DNA from: Massilia violaceinigra
Lineage (GTDB): Bacteria; Pseudomonadota; Gammaproteobacteria; Burkholderiales; Burkholderiaceae_D
Assembly (NCBI RefSeq): GCF_002752675.1
Contig: NZ_CP024608.1
Span: 2,418,001-2,482,000 of the forward strand
Length of the DNA stretch: 64,000 nucleotides
Direction: 5' to 3'
Under the pieces are notes generated by a model. It was not told the DNA's origin. It searched no databases and was given only the letters and a program-made list of their open reading frames with translations. Position numbers and translations under genes: made by a program. Shown here piece by piece: positions 29,032 through 38,579 of this stretch. Positions within the stretch are counted from its first letter, which is position 1. Every line of letters begins with the position of its first letter.

Positions 29032-29457
29032 ATGAAATCGATGAAAATGATGAAAAAAGCGCAAGCTGGTTTTACCCTGATCGAACTGATGATCGTTGTT
29101 GCAATTATCGGTATCTTGGCTGCTGTCGCACTGCCAGCGTACCAGGACTATGTCGCTAAGTCGCAGGTCGCTGCTTCGCTGGCTGAAATCACCCCAGGTA
29201 AAGTCCAAGTAGAAACCAAACTGGCTGAAGGCACTGCTGTTGCTGCTCCTACCGACATCGGCATCGCCGCTGTCACCAAGCGTTGCTCCGCAATCGCCGC
29301 CGCCGTTGCTGTGACCGGCGCTGGTAGCATCGAGTGCACGATGATCGGCAATTCCGACGTTCTGGGCAAAACCATCAAGTGGGCACGCGTTGCTACCGGC
29401 GCATGGGCATGCACCTCGAGCGCCGACCCGAAATTCGTACCAAAAGAATGCAAATAA
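29032..29457 (+). CDS. pilA: type IV pilin (PilA-like), array copy
   Basis: A 141-residue prepilin. The leader [13 protein letters not shown] precedes FTLIELM; Glu5 of the mature pilin is present. The alpha1 helix reads [19 protein letters not shown]. Four cysteines in the globular half (KRCSA, IECTM, WACTS, KECK) can form two disulfides. The protein is nearly identical to the copies at 37285, 38580 and 42263. Its own sigma54 promoter and a GAGGAG-type ribosome site precede it. Assembly would need pilus machinery encoded elsewhere. Confidence 0.95.
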   Translation: MKSMKMMKKAQAGFTLIELMIVVAIIGILAAVALPAYQDYVAKSQVAASLAEITPGKVQVETKLAEGTAVAAPTDIGIAAVTKRCSAIAAAVAVTGAGSIECTMIGNSDVLGKTIKWARVATGAWACTSSADPKFVPKECK

Positions 29458-29486
29458 TTAAGGCTATACGGATTAATTAGTATCTG

Positions 29487-29516
29487 TGCCCCATGGTGAT
29501 TTCTCACTATGGGGCA
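29487..29516 (+). terminator. hairpin after pilin copy 29032
   Basis: TGCCCCAT and ATGGGGCA pair around a 14-base middle, 30 bases after the stop, with a T-rich tail. The same kind of G/C hairpin follows the other pilin copies, which supports a terminator role. Confidence 0.6.
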
Positions 29517-29654
29517 TGTTCTTTGCTCATTTCCGACATGTCATACGCCTGACCTCTGTCTCTTAGGGAAGCACTGATTTATTCATCCAACACCATGCCG
29601 GGCTCGGGCGATACCTGAGACAATAACAGCGCCTCCACGACCGCTCAATCGATC

Positions 29655-30273
29655 ATGCAGAAGAGTTTTTCCGATCTCGAATACGCCGCCAAGAAGAAGC
29701 TGACACGTCGTGACGTGTTCCTGGCAAAGATAGACAGTGTGACGCCATGGTCGCAGTTGCATGCGCTGATCGAACCGTTCTATCCCAAGGTTGAAGGTGC
29801 TGGCCGCCCGCCGATCGGCTTGGCGCGCATGTTGCGGATGTACGTGGTCCAGCAGTGCTTCGGTTTGTCCGATGAGGGGATCGAGGACGCGGTCTATGAC
29901 AGCCAGGCGATTCGTGGCTTCGTCGGTATCGACCTCAGTCGCGAGCAGGCGCCGGACGCCACGACGCTGTTGAAATTTCGCCGCTTGCTGGAGAAGAACG
30001 AGCTCACACGCAAGATCTTCGAAACGATCAACGGGCATTTGGCGGCCCAGGGTTTGATGATGCGCGAAGGCACGATTGTGGACGCCACGCTGATAGCGGC
30101 GCCGCCATCAACCAAGAACAAGGACAAGAAACGCGATCCCGAAATGCACCAGACGAAGAAGGGAAACGACTGGCACTTCGGGCTCAAAGCGCATATTGGT
30201 GTTGACGCGAAGTCGGGACTGGTACACACGGTGGTGGCCACTGCCGCCAATGTGGCTGATGTGACGCAGGCAC
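29655..30273 (+). pseudogene. IS5-family transposase, 5' part
   Basis: About 206 residues of an IS5-type transposase: DUF772-like N-terminus (RPPIGLARMLRMYVVQQ, DEGIEDAVYDSQAIRGF) and the first catalytic Asp in TIVDATLIAAPP. The frame breaks in DVTQA, exactly where an IS1634-type element entered. It continues at 33808 in the correct frame once the element and its 6-base duplication are removed. Confidence 0.9.
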
Positions 30274-30433
30274 CCCGAGTTCGACACTTTGATCAGGTTT
30301 TCCCCATTTTTTGATCGCGGGAGCCAGCATCCATGCGGGTTTCGGCCGATCAGTCGAAAAATTCTTGTAATGGCACGTTTTATTAAATTTTATGCCGGTT
30401 GACATCCTTACGCTATGGTTTTAGAGTAGCGGC

Positions 30434-30598
30434 ATGTTTATCAAGGTTACGACATCCGGCCCCAGGCGCTACGTCCAACTCGTCGAGGCATATCGCGACG
30501 CTGAAGGGCGCCCGAAGCAACGTACAGTTGCCACGCTCGGCCGCCTCGATCAACTCAATACCGATCTCGAATCGGTCATTTCTGGGCTGCTGCGCGTC
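30434..30598 (+). pseudogene. IS1634-type transposase, 5' part
   Basis: The first 55 residues (starting MFIKVTTSGPRRYVQLVEAY, with RPKQRTVATLGRLDQL) are the normal N-terminus of this transposase family. The frame is interrupted after GLLRV by the IS3-family element and resumes at 32208 with TGKTMPEAL in phase. Confidence 0.85.
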
Positions 30599-30659
30599 CG
30601 GAGCGTGTCAATGATTTTGAAACACCATATTGAACTTGTGAGAGTCTAAATCTCGGGTT

Positions 30660-31737
30660 TCAGGCGGCCTTTTTCTCAGTGGCCGGTGGGTTGATCCAGG
30701 CTGCAGTTGGCAGTCTTTGCGTCTGCGGCATGCGGTGCTTGAAACGATTCGGCGTGCGCTGGAAGGCGTCCGCCAGAGTGGCTTGGCGTTGTTTGCCCAC
30801 TTCGGCCGCGCGGCCCGTGTGGACGCTCTCAGGCGTCATCATGGCGATGCCGGAATGGCGATGCTGGTGGTTGTACCACGTAAAGAACGTGGCGCAGTGA
30901 ACGCGCGCATCGGCCAGCGATCCGAAGCGTGCAGGAAACCCCGGCTGGTACTTCATGGTCTTGAACTGCGCCTCCGAGTACGGATTGTCGTCGGAGACGT
31001 AGGGCCTGCTGTGGGACTTGACGATGCCCAGGTCTGACAGCAGCGTCGCTACCGGCTTGGAACGCATGCTGCTGCCCCGGTCGGCATGCAAGGTCAGCGT
31101 GCCTGGCATGATGTCTTCCTTCGCGGCGGTGTCGGCAATGAGTTGCTCTGCCAGTTCGGCGGTTTCCTGCTCGGCCACCATCCAGCCGACGACGTAGCGG
31201 CTGAAGATGTCGAGGATGACATACAGATGGAAACACGTTCCTCTGACCGGGCCCTTCAGTTTGGTGATATCCCAGCTCCAGACTTGATTGGGCACCACGG
31301 CCAGCAGCTCCGGTTTGGCGTATTCAGGATGACGCAACTGGTTGCGGCGCTCGCGCACGGCAGCACATCCTTGCAGCAAGCGGTACATGGTGCGCACCGA
31401 AGCCACGTAGCGTCCTTCGTCGAGCAACTGGGCGTGGATCGCTGCCGGCGCGCAATTGGCGAAACGAGGGCTGTTGAGCACGTCGAGCACGACGCGGCGC
31501 TCCAGCTCCGATAGCGCCAGCGGTGGCCGCCGCGCGGGTGCTGCGACGCAAGCAAGCGGCAGCGTGCAGACGCGGCGCGCGGCGCGGTCCCGATACAGGG
31601 CGCTGCGTGGCAAACGCAAGGCCCGACAGGCAGCGGCGACGCCGACGCGATCAGCCAGGTTGTTGGCGGCGTCGATCACTTCGGCTCGCTCAGTCTGTCG
31701 CTGGTACTCAGTCCCAGCAGAGTGGAAAGTTTTTTTT
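30660..31737 (-). CDS. IS3-family transposase OrfB
   Basis: The catalytic rve part: DDE residues in WSWDITKLKGP, LHADRGSSM and NPYSEAQFKTMKY, and FFTWYNHQHRHSGI near the C-terminus. There is no good internal start; the frame joins OrfA at the A8 run at 31730-31737 by a -1 shift, giving the usual OrfAB product. I therefore give the frameshift site as the 5' boundary. No disruption is seen. Confidence 0.88.
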
Positions 31738-32137
31738 GGACGTCGATGATCAGGTCCGCCTTGACCAGTTTGGCACGCAGGCGCTCGACCTCTTTTTCCA
31801 GTTCCAGCACGCGCCGCGTTTGCGCGGCGGCGGGATCTGCTTTCGGCCCGCGCTTGCGCTCCAGTGCTGCCGCTTCTCCGACGGCTTGACGCTGCTTGCG
31901 CCATGTCGCCAAATGCGACGAGTAGATGCCCTCACGCCTGAGCAATGCGCCGATGTCACCTGGTGCCGCGCAGGCATCGGCGGCGGCCAGAATGCGCAAT
32001 TTCTCGGCTGCGGAAAAGGCACGCCGCTTGGCCGTCGGGACTACCTCCGGATCGGGGCGCTGCACTTCGGAGGACGCTACGTCTTTCCTGTCATGGGAAG
32101 TTGCTGGGGTGCTGATTTTTTGCTTTCTGTTGTGCAT
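31676..32137 (-). CDS. IS3-family transposase OrfA
   Basis: A 153-residue protein: helix-turn-helix (AEKLRILAAADACAAPGDIGALLRRE-type region around 45-70) then a coiled coil (LELEKEVERLRAKLVKADLI). The A8 run near its end is the likely slippage site for making OrfAB. It overlaps the OrfB frame by about 60 bases. Confidence 0.87.
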   Translation of the reverse strand: MHNRKQKISTPATSHDRKDVASSEVQRPDPEVVPTAKRRAFSAAEKLRILAAADACAAPGDIGALLRREGIYSSHLATWRKQRQAVGEAAALERKRGPKADPAAAQTRRVLELEKEVERLRAKLVKADLIIDVQKKLSTLLGLSTSDRLSEPK

Positions 32138-32207
32138 GTTGGGAACCTACCGCTGTACTTTAAATTAATCGGGTAGGTGTCTCAAGTTATATTGACACAG
32201 GGGGGTC

Positions 32208-33737
32208 ACCGGCAAGACCATGCCAGAGGCCTTGCCGACACCTTCTCTTGCGTTCGAGCCGGCACGGGACTACGGCGACGTATGGGCGCTGACTGAGCTG
32301 TGGAATACGCTCGGCTTCGACCGCCTGCGCCAGATTTTCAAGCGCACGCGCCACAACATCGATGTCGAGGCGCTCATACGCGTGATGGTATTGAATCGCC
32401 TGTGCGATCCGGATTCGAAGGTCGGCGTACTGCGCTGGGTCGAGACCATTGCCTTGCCCGGCGTGATGGCCGAGACGATCGAGCATCAGCACTTGCTGCG
32501 GGCGATGGATGCGATGGTCGAACACAAGGACGAAGTCGATCAGGTTCTCGCGGGCCTGCTGCGCCCGCTGGTCGATCAAGATCTGGCCGTCGTGTTCTAC
32601 GATATGACGACGATCCGCGCAGCCGGTCTGTCGCAGCAGAGCGACGATGTGCGCAAATTCGGCATGTCCAAGGAGGGCGTGATCGCACGCCAGGTGATGC
32701 TCGGGGTGGTGCAAACAGCCGAGGGCTTGCCCCTCTATCACGAAGTAGTTGACGGCAACACCGCCGAGGTGACGACGCTCAAGCCGACGATTGAAAAGAT
32801 CATTGCGCGCTTTCCCGTAAAGCGCGTTATCGCGGTGGCCGACCGCGGCTTGCTGTCGACCGACAATCTGGCAGAACTACAGGCAATTCAATTGCCCGGC
32901 GGCGGGGCGCTTGAGTTCATTCTGGCCGTGCCATGTCGGCGCTACGCGGACTTCGTTGACCTGCTGGCCCCCTTCCATGCCGAGCATTGCGCCGACGTGA
33001 ACAATGAGCTGATCGGCGAAGTGGCGTGGGGCAATCTGCGCCTGATCGTCGCCCACGATCCCGATGTGGCCGCGCAAACGTCCGCCAAGCGGGACAACCT
33101 CATCGAGGAGCTTGAGAAAAAAGCGGCGCAGTGGACCAGCACCCTCGACGGCCAGGATGGCGGCAAGCGCAAGCGCGGCCGCAAACTGTCGGACGGCGGC
33201 GCCCGCGCCCGCTTCTACCGGGAAGTGTGCGACGAACACCTGACACGCATCATTCAGGTCGACCTCAAGAGCGAGCTGTTCACCTACACCATCAACGAGC
33301 GCTCGCTCACGCACGCGCGCATGATGGACGGGAAATTGCTGCTCGTGACAAACACGAAGGACCTGGCGCCGGCCGAGGTTGTGCGACGCTACAAGTCGTT
33401 GGCTGATATCGAGCGCGGTTTCCGCATTCTCAAGTCCGAGATCGAGATCGGGCCGATCTACCATCGACTGCCTGATCGCATACGCGCACACGCCACGATC
33501 TGTTTCATCGCCCTGATCCTGTACCGCGTCATGCGCACGCGCTTGTACGCCAGCGCAGCGGGCATGTCGCCCGAGCGCGCGCTGGCCAAACTGCGCCGCA
33601 TTCAGCACCATACTGTCGCCGTAAACGGCGCCCAGCCCGTTGCAGGGCTATCGAACATCAGCAAGGAGCATACCGAGATTCTGGCCGCTTTGGCCATCAA
33701 GAAACCGACGCTAAAAACGCAATTAACCCTTTTGTAA
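32208..33737 (+). pseudogene. IS1634-type transposase, 3' part
   Basis: About 509 residues holding the DDE core: VVFYDMTTIRAAG, IAVADRGLLSTDN, and a C-terminal RYKSLADIERGFRILKSEIEI with the catalytic Glu. The piece is intact from the IS3 right junction to TAA. The ATG at 32220 could start a truncated protein, but the family N-terminus is on the other side of the IS3 element. Confidence 0.87.
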
Positions 33738-33807
33738 TGGAGCGTTTGCTAGGCGCTGCCTTACAAATCAACTACTTACGCGATTAACTGTCGAACTCGG
33801 GAGGCAC

Positions 33808-34172
33808 ATGCATTGCTGCACGGCGATGAAGTGGCGGTATTGGGCGATGCGGGATACCAGGGCGTTGAAAAACGCGAAGAGAATCTTGAAACGAAAGTGA
33901 CTTGGCACGTCGCAATGAAGAGAACCAAACGCAAGGCCCTGCCTGCCAACAAACTCGGCCGCATGACGGAAAAGCTGGAGCACTTGAAGGCAAGCGTGCG
34001 GGCCAAAGTTGAGCATCCGTTCCATGTCGTCAAGAACCTCTTTCGTCATCGGAAAGCGCGCTACCGCGGCTTGAAGAAAAACACTGCCCAACTGTTCACC
34101 CTGTTCGGCTTCGCGAATTTGATACTCGCGGGCCGGCAATTTACGGTCTCGGAAACCCGAACTCCGTCCTGA
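33808..34172 (+). pseudogene. IS5-family transposase, 3' part
   Basis: Continues the 5' part with HALLHGDE and carries the second and third catalytic regions: VLGDAGYQGVEKR and VEHPFHVVKNLFRHRKARYRGL. It ends in TGA at 34172. With the IS1634-type insertion removed the whole transposase is open, so this IS5 copy was intact before it was hit. Confidence 0.9.
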
Positions 34173-34339
34173 CAATGAAAGGGCGAGAAAAACGCCCTTG
34201 AAACGGAAGAATTGGCCGCCTCAACTGTGTAGATATCGCCGATGCGGCTCGTCAGAAACGCGGCATCAAAAACTTTGCACCGCCAGCCAGAATCGTCAAT
34301 AGATCGTAAGCAGCCAGCGGCCCCACCTTCCATAAGCGC

Positions 34340-35860
34340 TTAGGCCTGTGTAGAGTTTGCGAACGGTAGCAGCGAGTCGATCCTGCTGTTCGGGCAGGTT
34401 GGAAGTTTTTCAAGTGTGTCGGCTAGCCAGCGCGCAGGATCGAGTCCATTCAGTTTGGCGGTCGCGAACAGGCTTTGGATGGCAGCGGCGCGGCGGCCGG
34501 CCCGTTCCGACCCGGCAAACAGCCAGTTCTTCTTGCCGATAGCGATCGGCCGTATCGCGTTCTCGACCGGGTTGTTATCGATGGGCAGGCTGCCCGAACT
34601 GGCGTAGCGCTGCAGCGCTGGCCAGCGTTTGAGGGCATGTTCAATGGCCTTGGCAGTGCCGCTGCCGGCGGCGACGCTGCGCTGCGTAGTCAGTAACCAG
34701 GTATGCATCTCGGCCAAGGCCGGGATGGCATGCTGCTCGCGCAAGGCGAGGCGCTGCGACGACGTCATGCCTTTTGTCTGCTGCTCGATGGCGTACAGCT
34801 GGGCGATACGGCGCAACGCTTCCTCAGCCACCGGACTGCCGCTGGCGGCGTGCACGTCGAAGAACTTGCGGCGGATGTGGGCCAGGCATGCGAGTTCGGT
34901 CGGACCCGTGGCAAACATTGCCTTGTAGCCGGCGTAGTCGTCGACCATCAGGTGACCGCGCCAGTCCTGCAGGAAGGCGCGCGCATGCGCGCCAGCACGA
35001 CTCGTCCGGTAGTCAAACACGACCACTGACGGCCCGTCGTCGAGCGCGTTCGAACGGTAGGCCCACAGATAGGCGTGCTTGGTCTTGCCGCTGCCGGGAT
35101 CAAGCTGGCGTACTGGTGTTTCGTCAGCATGCAGGCAACTTCGCTCCCTGAGCAGTTCGGCCAGCCGGTCGGCCAGCGGCTGCAGGGCCACGCCGATGCG
35201 GCCGATCCATTCGCCCAGCGTAGAGCGTGCCAGCGGCACGCCCTGGCGCGCGGCGATCTGTTCGATCCGGTATAGCGGCAGATGGTCCAAGTACTTGCAG
35301 ACGGCGATCCACGCCAGCAGACCGACTGCAGCCAGGCCGCCGTCGATGACGGCCGATGGGATTGGCGCTGCCGTCACCGTTTCGCAAGGCCTGCAGGCGT
35401 ACTGCGGCCTGATATGGCGATGCACGAAGAAGCGCGCCGGTTCCACGTCCAGCTGTTCGCTGACGTCCTCGCCGATCTTGACCAGGCCTGCGCCGCATTG
35501 CCCGCACTGGCACGATTCCGGCTCATGGCGGTGCTCGATGCGCGGCAGTTCCGGCGGCAGCGGCTGACGTCCGGCACGCTTGCGCGCTTGCTTGGTCGGC
35601 GCCTGACTGTGGAGTTCCTCGTCGATGGCGGCGAGGTCCATATCGACTGTCTCGTCAAATAGCATGCGCTGTTCGCCGACCAGCGCTTCGCTGGCCTTGC
35701 CGAAGCGGACCCGTTTGTAATAGGCCAGCTCGAACGTCAGCGCCTTGATCTTAAAGTCGTTCTCGGCCAGCTTCGCCCGCTGCTGTTCGAACAAGGCCCG
35801 CACCTGCGCCAGCATAGCTGGGTCGATGTTAGTGAGGGCAAGTTCGTTAAGCAGATCCAT
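34340..35860 (-). CDS. tnpC: IS66 transposase TnpC
   Basis: A 506-residue transposase. The start at 35860 gives the standard IS66 N-terminal coiled coil (ALFEQQRAKLAENDFKIKAL). A zinc finger follows (CQCGQCGAGL). The DDE core has HADETPVRQLDP, LMVDDYAGYKAMF and NPVENAIRPIAIGKKNW. Intact and likely functional. Confidence 0.95.
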   Translation of the reverse strand: MDLLNELALTNIDPAMLAQVRALFEQQRAKLAENDFKIKALTFELAYYKRVRFGKASEALVGEQRMLFDETVDMDLAAIDEELHSQAPTKQARKRAGRQPLPPELPRIEHRHEPESCQCGQCGAGLVKIGEDVSEQLDVEPARFFVHRHIRPQYACRPCETVTAAPIPSAVIDGGLAAVGLLAWIAVCKYLDHLPLYRIEQIAARQGVPLARSTLGEWIGRIGVALQPLADRLAELLRERSCLHADETPVRQLDPGSGKTKHAYLWAYRSNALDDGPSVVVFDYRTSRAGAHARAFLQDWRGHLMVDDYAGYKAMFATGPTELACLAHIRRKFFDVHAASGSPVAEEALRRIAQLYAIEQQTKGMTSSQRLALREQHAIPALAEMHTWLLTTQRSVAAGSGTAKAIEHALKRWPALQRYASSGSLPIDNNPVENAIRPIAIGKKNWLFAGSERAGRRAAAIQSLFATAKLNGLDPARWLADTLEKLPTCPNSRIDSLLPFANSTQA

Positions 35861-35915
35861 GGCTCGGTAGTTTACCGAGCATGGATAATGGTTACAAGCG
35901 AAACAGTTTACGTCC

Positions 35916-36257
35916 TCACAGGCGCCACTGCACCGGCGCTGTGGCCGACAAGCGCTGCCAGTCCACACCGGCCACCAACCACTGCCATTGCTCGGCACTC
36001 ATCTGCCAACTTGCCTCGTCTGCCTGCGGCCAGACGAACTGGCCACGGTGCAGCCGGCGCAAGCACATCCAGACGCCGGTGCCGTCCCAGCACACCAGCT
36101 TCATGCGCGTCCGGCGGCGATTGGCAAACACGTAGGCCGTGCCGTCGCACGGCGCTCGCCCTAACGCCTGCTGCACGTGCAGGGAGAGTCCGTCGATGCC
36201 CGTGCGCATGTCCACCGCCGCCGTCGCCAGCCAGATCGTATCGGCCGACAGCTGCAT
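35916..36257 (-). CDS. tnpB: IS66 accessory protein TnpB
   Basis: A 113-residue IS66 Orf2 protein (PF05717 type): IWLATAAVDMRTGIDGLS at the start, AYVFANRRRTRMKLVCWDGTG in the middle. It helps transposition; mechanism poorly known. The ATG shares one base with the tnpA stop, so the two are coupled. Confidence 0.94.
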   Translation of the reverse strand: MQLSADTIWLATAAVDMRTGIDGLSLHVQQALGRAPCDGTAYVFANRRRTRMKLVCWDGTGVWMCLRRLHRGQFVWPQADEASWQMSAEQWQWLVAGVDWQRLSATAPVQWRL

Positions 36258-36556
36258 CACAACGCACGCATCAATTCCGCCAGCCAACTGGCCGGCATAT
36301 CGGTCGGCAAGCTCAAGGTCCAACCGTGCTCGTTGCGCAAGCTGATCGCAACCGCCACCGGACCCGCCTGTGCCACCCGCACCGGGAGCAGTGTAGGCAT
36401 CGCTTCCCGCTTGGTCAAACGCCGTACCCAGTAACCAACCTGGCGTACCGGAAAGCCTTGCTCGATTGCGTAGGCCCGCTGCGAAAGGCCGCTGGCCTGC
36501 CACTGCGCGACGCGCTCTTCCCATACCTTCTCACGTTCCGAATTTGACACTATCAC
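36257..36556 (-). CDS. tnpA: IS66 accessory protein TnpA
   Basis: A 99-residue IS66 Orf1 protein: WEERVAQWQASGLSQRAYA and GFPVRQVGYWVRRL form the small HTH-like domain typical of this component. First gene of the IS66 operon. Confidence 0.92.
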   Translation of the reverse strand: MIVSNSEREKVWEERVAQWQASGLSQRAYAIEQGFPVRQVGYWVRRLTKREAMPTLLPVRVAQAGPVAVAISLRNEHGWTLSLPTDMPASWLAELMRAL

Positions 36557-36649
36557 CTCCTGAAAGAATGAGCGGATAGTTTGGCTTGGGCGATCAGGAA
36601 TTCATAGGTGGAGGGGCCGGACGCTTACAATAGATCAGCGCTTCCTTAG

Positions 36650-37090
36650 GTGCTTCGGGTTCCCTAAAGTACACTACGCGCATGATGTCTTAATCATGTG
36701 CACAATCTCCCAGAGTTACATTCACCGTACGTTCAGATAACGACGGCACGCAAAAAAGATGCGACGCGCAAGTCATCTGGCGCATCCGACGTCTGCTTTT
36801 CCTCCCAAACAATGTCAACAAATTGCTCTCCGCAGGCGAGCGACAGTCGTCGACCTGTGCAGCGCCCTGTCATCCCATGGCGATCAGGCCAACTGGTGTC
36901 GGTTGCCACTAAGCGCGTTTGGTCAGGAACGCGTCACAATTTCGTTCCACACTATCCTTTCGCCGTCGCGTCTCACCGGGATAGGGCCAGGTCTGATGGA
37001 TTCCTGGCGCTTGCGGGTGCCTGTGCGGCCCTGAACGTCCCTTGGTGAAATGAAGAGTTGCTAATATATGTCTTCCTTATGCGAAGGTGA
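36650..37090. other. intergenic stretch without a supported gene
   Basis: Between the IS5 right flank and the upstream region of the pilin at 37285 I find no convincing reading frame, RNA or repeat. Composition is less GC-rich than the surrounding genes, as expected for eroded spacer in this array. Confidence 0.5.
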
Positions 37091-37093
37091 GGA

Positions 37094-37160
37094 TGTCAGG
37101 CGTGACAAAAAATGCCGGCCACGAATGACAATTTGCGTCAGTCATCGGTTGAAATTGTCA
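37094..37160 (+). promoter_or_regulatory. TGTC/GACA motif cluster upstream of pilin 37285 (possible PilR sites)
   Basis: TGTC at 37094, GACA at 37104 and 37127, TGTCA at 37156; these lie 119 to 57 bases before the -24 element. PilR-type activators bind TGTC repeats at this distance. Inferred from motif and position only. Confidence 0.5.
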
Positions 37161-37212
37161 CTTTTTACGGGGCATGGAGGATGGAGGCTGGGTTTACGAC
37201 AGTGATTTTGGC

Positions 37213-37228
37213 TGGCACGCCAATTGCT
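37213..37228 (+). promoter_or_regulatory. sigma54 promoter of pilin copy at 37285
   Basis: TGGCAC-N5-TTGCT, a perfect match, 57 bases before the ATG. Confidence 0.88.
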
Positions 37229-37284
37229 TATACTTATGTACGGTTCAGCAGTTCCGAAAAATTCCCCAACTAGGAGTAGTAAAA

Positions 37285-37710
37285 ATGAAATCGATGAAAA
37301 TGATGAAAAAAGCACAAGCCGGTTTTACCCTGATCGAACTGATGATCGTTGTTGCAATTATCGGTATCTTGGCTGCTGTTGCACTGCCAGCGTACCAAGA
37401 CTATGTTGCCAAGTCGCAAGTTGCCGCTTCCCTGGCTGAAATCACCCCAGGTAAAGTCCAAGTAGAAACCAAACTGGCTGAAGGCACTGCTGTTGCCGCT
37501 CCTACCGACATCGGCATCGCCGCCGTCACCAAGCGTTGCTCCGCAGTCGCCGCAGCGGTTGCTGTGACCGGCGCTGGTAGCATCGAGTGCACGATGATCG
37601 GCAATTCCGACGTTACGGGCAAAACCATCAAGTGGGCCCGCGTTGCTACCGGCGCATGGGCATGCACCTCGAGCGCTGATCCGAAATTCGTACCAAAAGA
37701 ATGCAAATAA
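37285..37710 (+). CDS. pilA: type IV pilin (PilA-like), array copy
   Basis: A 141-residue prepilin differing from the copy at 29032 at only two residues (Val for Ile in KRCSAVAAA, Thr for Leu in SDVTGKT). Leader, FTLIELM, alpha1 helix and the four C-terminal cysteines are the same. It starts after TAGGAG with nine bases spacing. It is the left member of a tandem duplication with the pilin at 38580. Confidence 0.95.
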   Translation: MKSMKMMKKAQAGFTLIELMIVVAIIGILAAVALPAYQDYVAKSQVAASLAEITPGKVQVETKLAEGTAVAAPTDIGIAAVTKRCSAVAAAVAVTGAGSIECTMIGNSDVTGKTIKWARVATGAWACTSSADPKFVPKECK

Positions 37711-37736
37711 TCAAGTTTCATATTGGTTAGCATAAA

Positions 37737-37765
37737 ATGCCTCTGGCGGCTTCCGCCAGGGGCAT
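37737..37765 (+). terminator. hairpin after pilin copy 37285
   Basis: A 13-base stem with one G-T pair and a short loop (ATGCCTCTGGCGG with CCGCCAGGGGCAT), 26 bases after the stop. No T-run follows, so termination strength is uncertain. Confidence 0.55.
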
Positions 37766-37790
37766 TGCAGCAGTACTGTGAACGACCAGA

Positions 37791-38170
37791 CGTACTAAAC
37801 GACATCGCCGGGCCGCTTCAACTGTCCGAAAGCGCGTCAACAAACCTCTGCAATTTCAGCCTGTACCTGCTTCGCGATCGAGCGTATCACAGGTAATTTG
37901 ATATATGCCTCACGTGCCTCCCACATCTTCCATAAGTGCAGCGATGTCGGTGTCCTTAGTCCGCAGTGCCAGATTTACGTCCGCACCCGTTTGCGTGGTC
38001 TGGTTGCTGGATAAAGCGCTCGACCATTCCACAATTCATGCTTGACCGCCAATGACATCATGGACGCGGATCGCAGCTTGTTGCTCAGTTCTTCGGCGAC
38101 GATGCCATGCTGCCGCTATCAGATGCTGGCTCGCAGCTCGTTGGATTTTTAAGCGAGCTTTGAGCGCCGC
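37791..38170. repeat. downstream segment of the tandem pilin duplication, copy 1
   Basis: Diverged but clear copy of 39091-39490: shared blocks include GCCGCTTC, CTCTGCAATT, GCGATGTCGG, CGCTCGACCAT and TTGCTCAGTTC in the same order. The offset (about 1,300 bases) equals that between the two pilin genes. Neither copy holds a conserved open frame; on the minus strand short open pieces are broken by stops, as in a dead gene. Confidence 0.75.
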
Positions 38171-38390
38171 GCCAACAGATCGGCATGCAGCTATTGCAAG
38201 TGGGGGGGGGCGGGACTACTGACGCGGTTTGATTTTATTGGCCTGCCTGCGGAAAATAACTTAACTCGCCAATACCTTACCCGCTCAGCGCAATCAGTTG
38301 CACCGTTCGCGGTCGTGTCTCGCTGGATGCCGATCTCCCGACGACATGGAGACGAGGGAGCGCCACCGCGCATCGCCGTGCATCAAAAGA

Positions 38391-38434
38391 TGTCAAACGA
38401 CAAAAAATGGCACTCCAAATTGGCAAAATTTGTC
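38391..38434 (+). promoter_or_regulatory. TGTC/GACA motif cluster upstream of pilin 38580 (possible PilR sites)
   Basis: TGTC at 38391, GACA at 38399 and TGTC at 38431 lie 117, 109 and 77 bases before the -24 element. The pilin at 42263 has the same three motifs at exactly the same offsets. Confidence 0.55.
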
Positions 38435-38507
38435 AATATTGTAATTCGAAGTGCCACTATTTCGCCCAAATTCTTCAGTTTTGCGCCAAAACCCGTCGTG
38501 ATCGACG

Positions 38508-38523
38508 TGGCACAGCATTTGCT
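38508..38523 (+). promoter_or_regulatory. sigma54 promoter of pilin copy at 38580
   Basis: TGGCAC-N5-TTGCT, a perfect match, 57 bases before the ATG. Confidence 0.88.
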
Positions 38524-38579
38524 TATACTTAAGTACGGATCAGCAGTTCCGAAAAATTTCCCAACTAGGAGTAGTAAAA

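Larger units (their letters stand above)
30599..32204 (-). mobile_element. IS3-family element nested in the IS1634-type transposase gene
   Basis: The termini share GTGTCAAT and a few inner bases (TTGA, ACACC) as imperfect inverted repeats. GTC is duplicated at 30596-30598 and 32205-32207, a proper three-base IS3 target duplication. Removing 1,609 bases restores the host transposase frame exactly. It carries orfA and orfB on the minus strand. Confidence 0.85.
30274..33801 (+). mobile_element. IS1634-type (IS4 superfamily) element nested in IS5, itself split by IS3
   Basis: The inverted repeats start CCCGAGTTCGACA at both ends. A six-base duplication AGGCAC flanks it (30268-30273, 33802-33807). 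Without the internal IS3 element and its three-base duplication it is 1,919 bases. It carries one transposase gene, now in two pieces. Confidence 0.88.
34306..36628 (-). mobile_element. complete IS66-family element nested in the IS5 right end
   Basis: The ends begin GTAAGC and share further matches (GGCCCC, CCACCT). The eight-base duplication AATAGATC is perfect (34298-34305 and 36629-36636), the exact IS66 target length. It carries tnpA, tnpB and tnpC on the minus strand, all open. It lies between the IS5 transposase and the IS5 right inverted repeat. Confidence 0.95.
29569..36645 (+). mobile_element. IS5-family element enlarged by two nested insertions
   Basis: The outer ends are inverted repeats GGAAGCACTGATTTATT and GGAAGCGCTGATCTATT (15 of 17 identical). 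TTAG, the expected YTAR-type four-base target, flanks both sides (29565-29568, 36646-36649). Subtracting the IS1634-type insertion (3,528 plus 6) and the IS66 insertion (2,323 plus 8) leaves 1,212 bases, a typical IS5 length. Confidence 0.9.

Noticed and set aside
36698..37048. Open frames between the IS5 right end and the pilin at 37285
   Set aside because: Several overlapping frames of similar length, no ribosome site and no domain; treated as eroded spacer.
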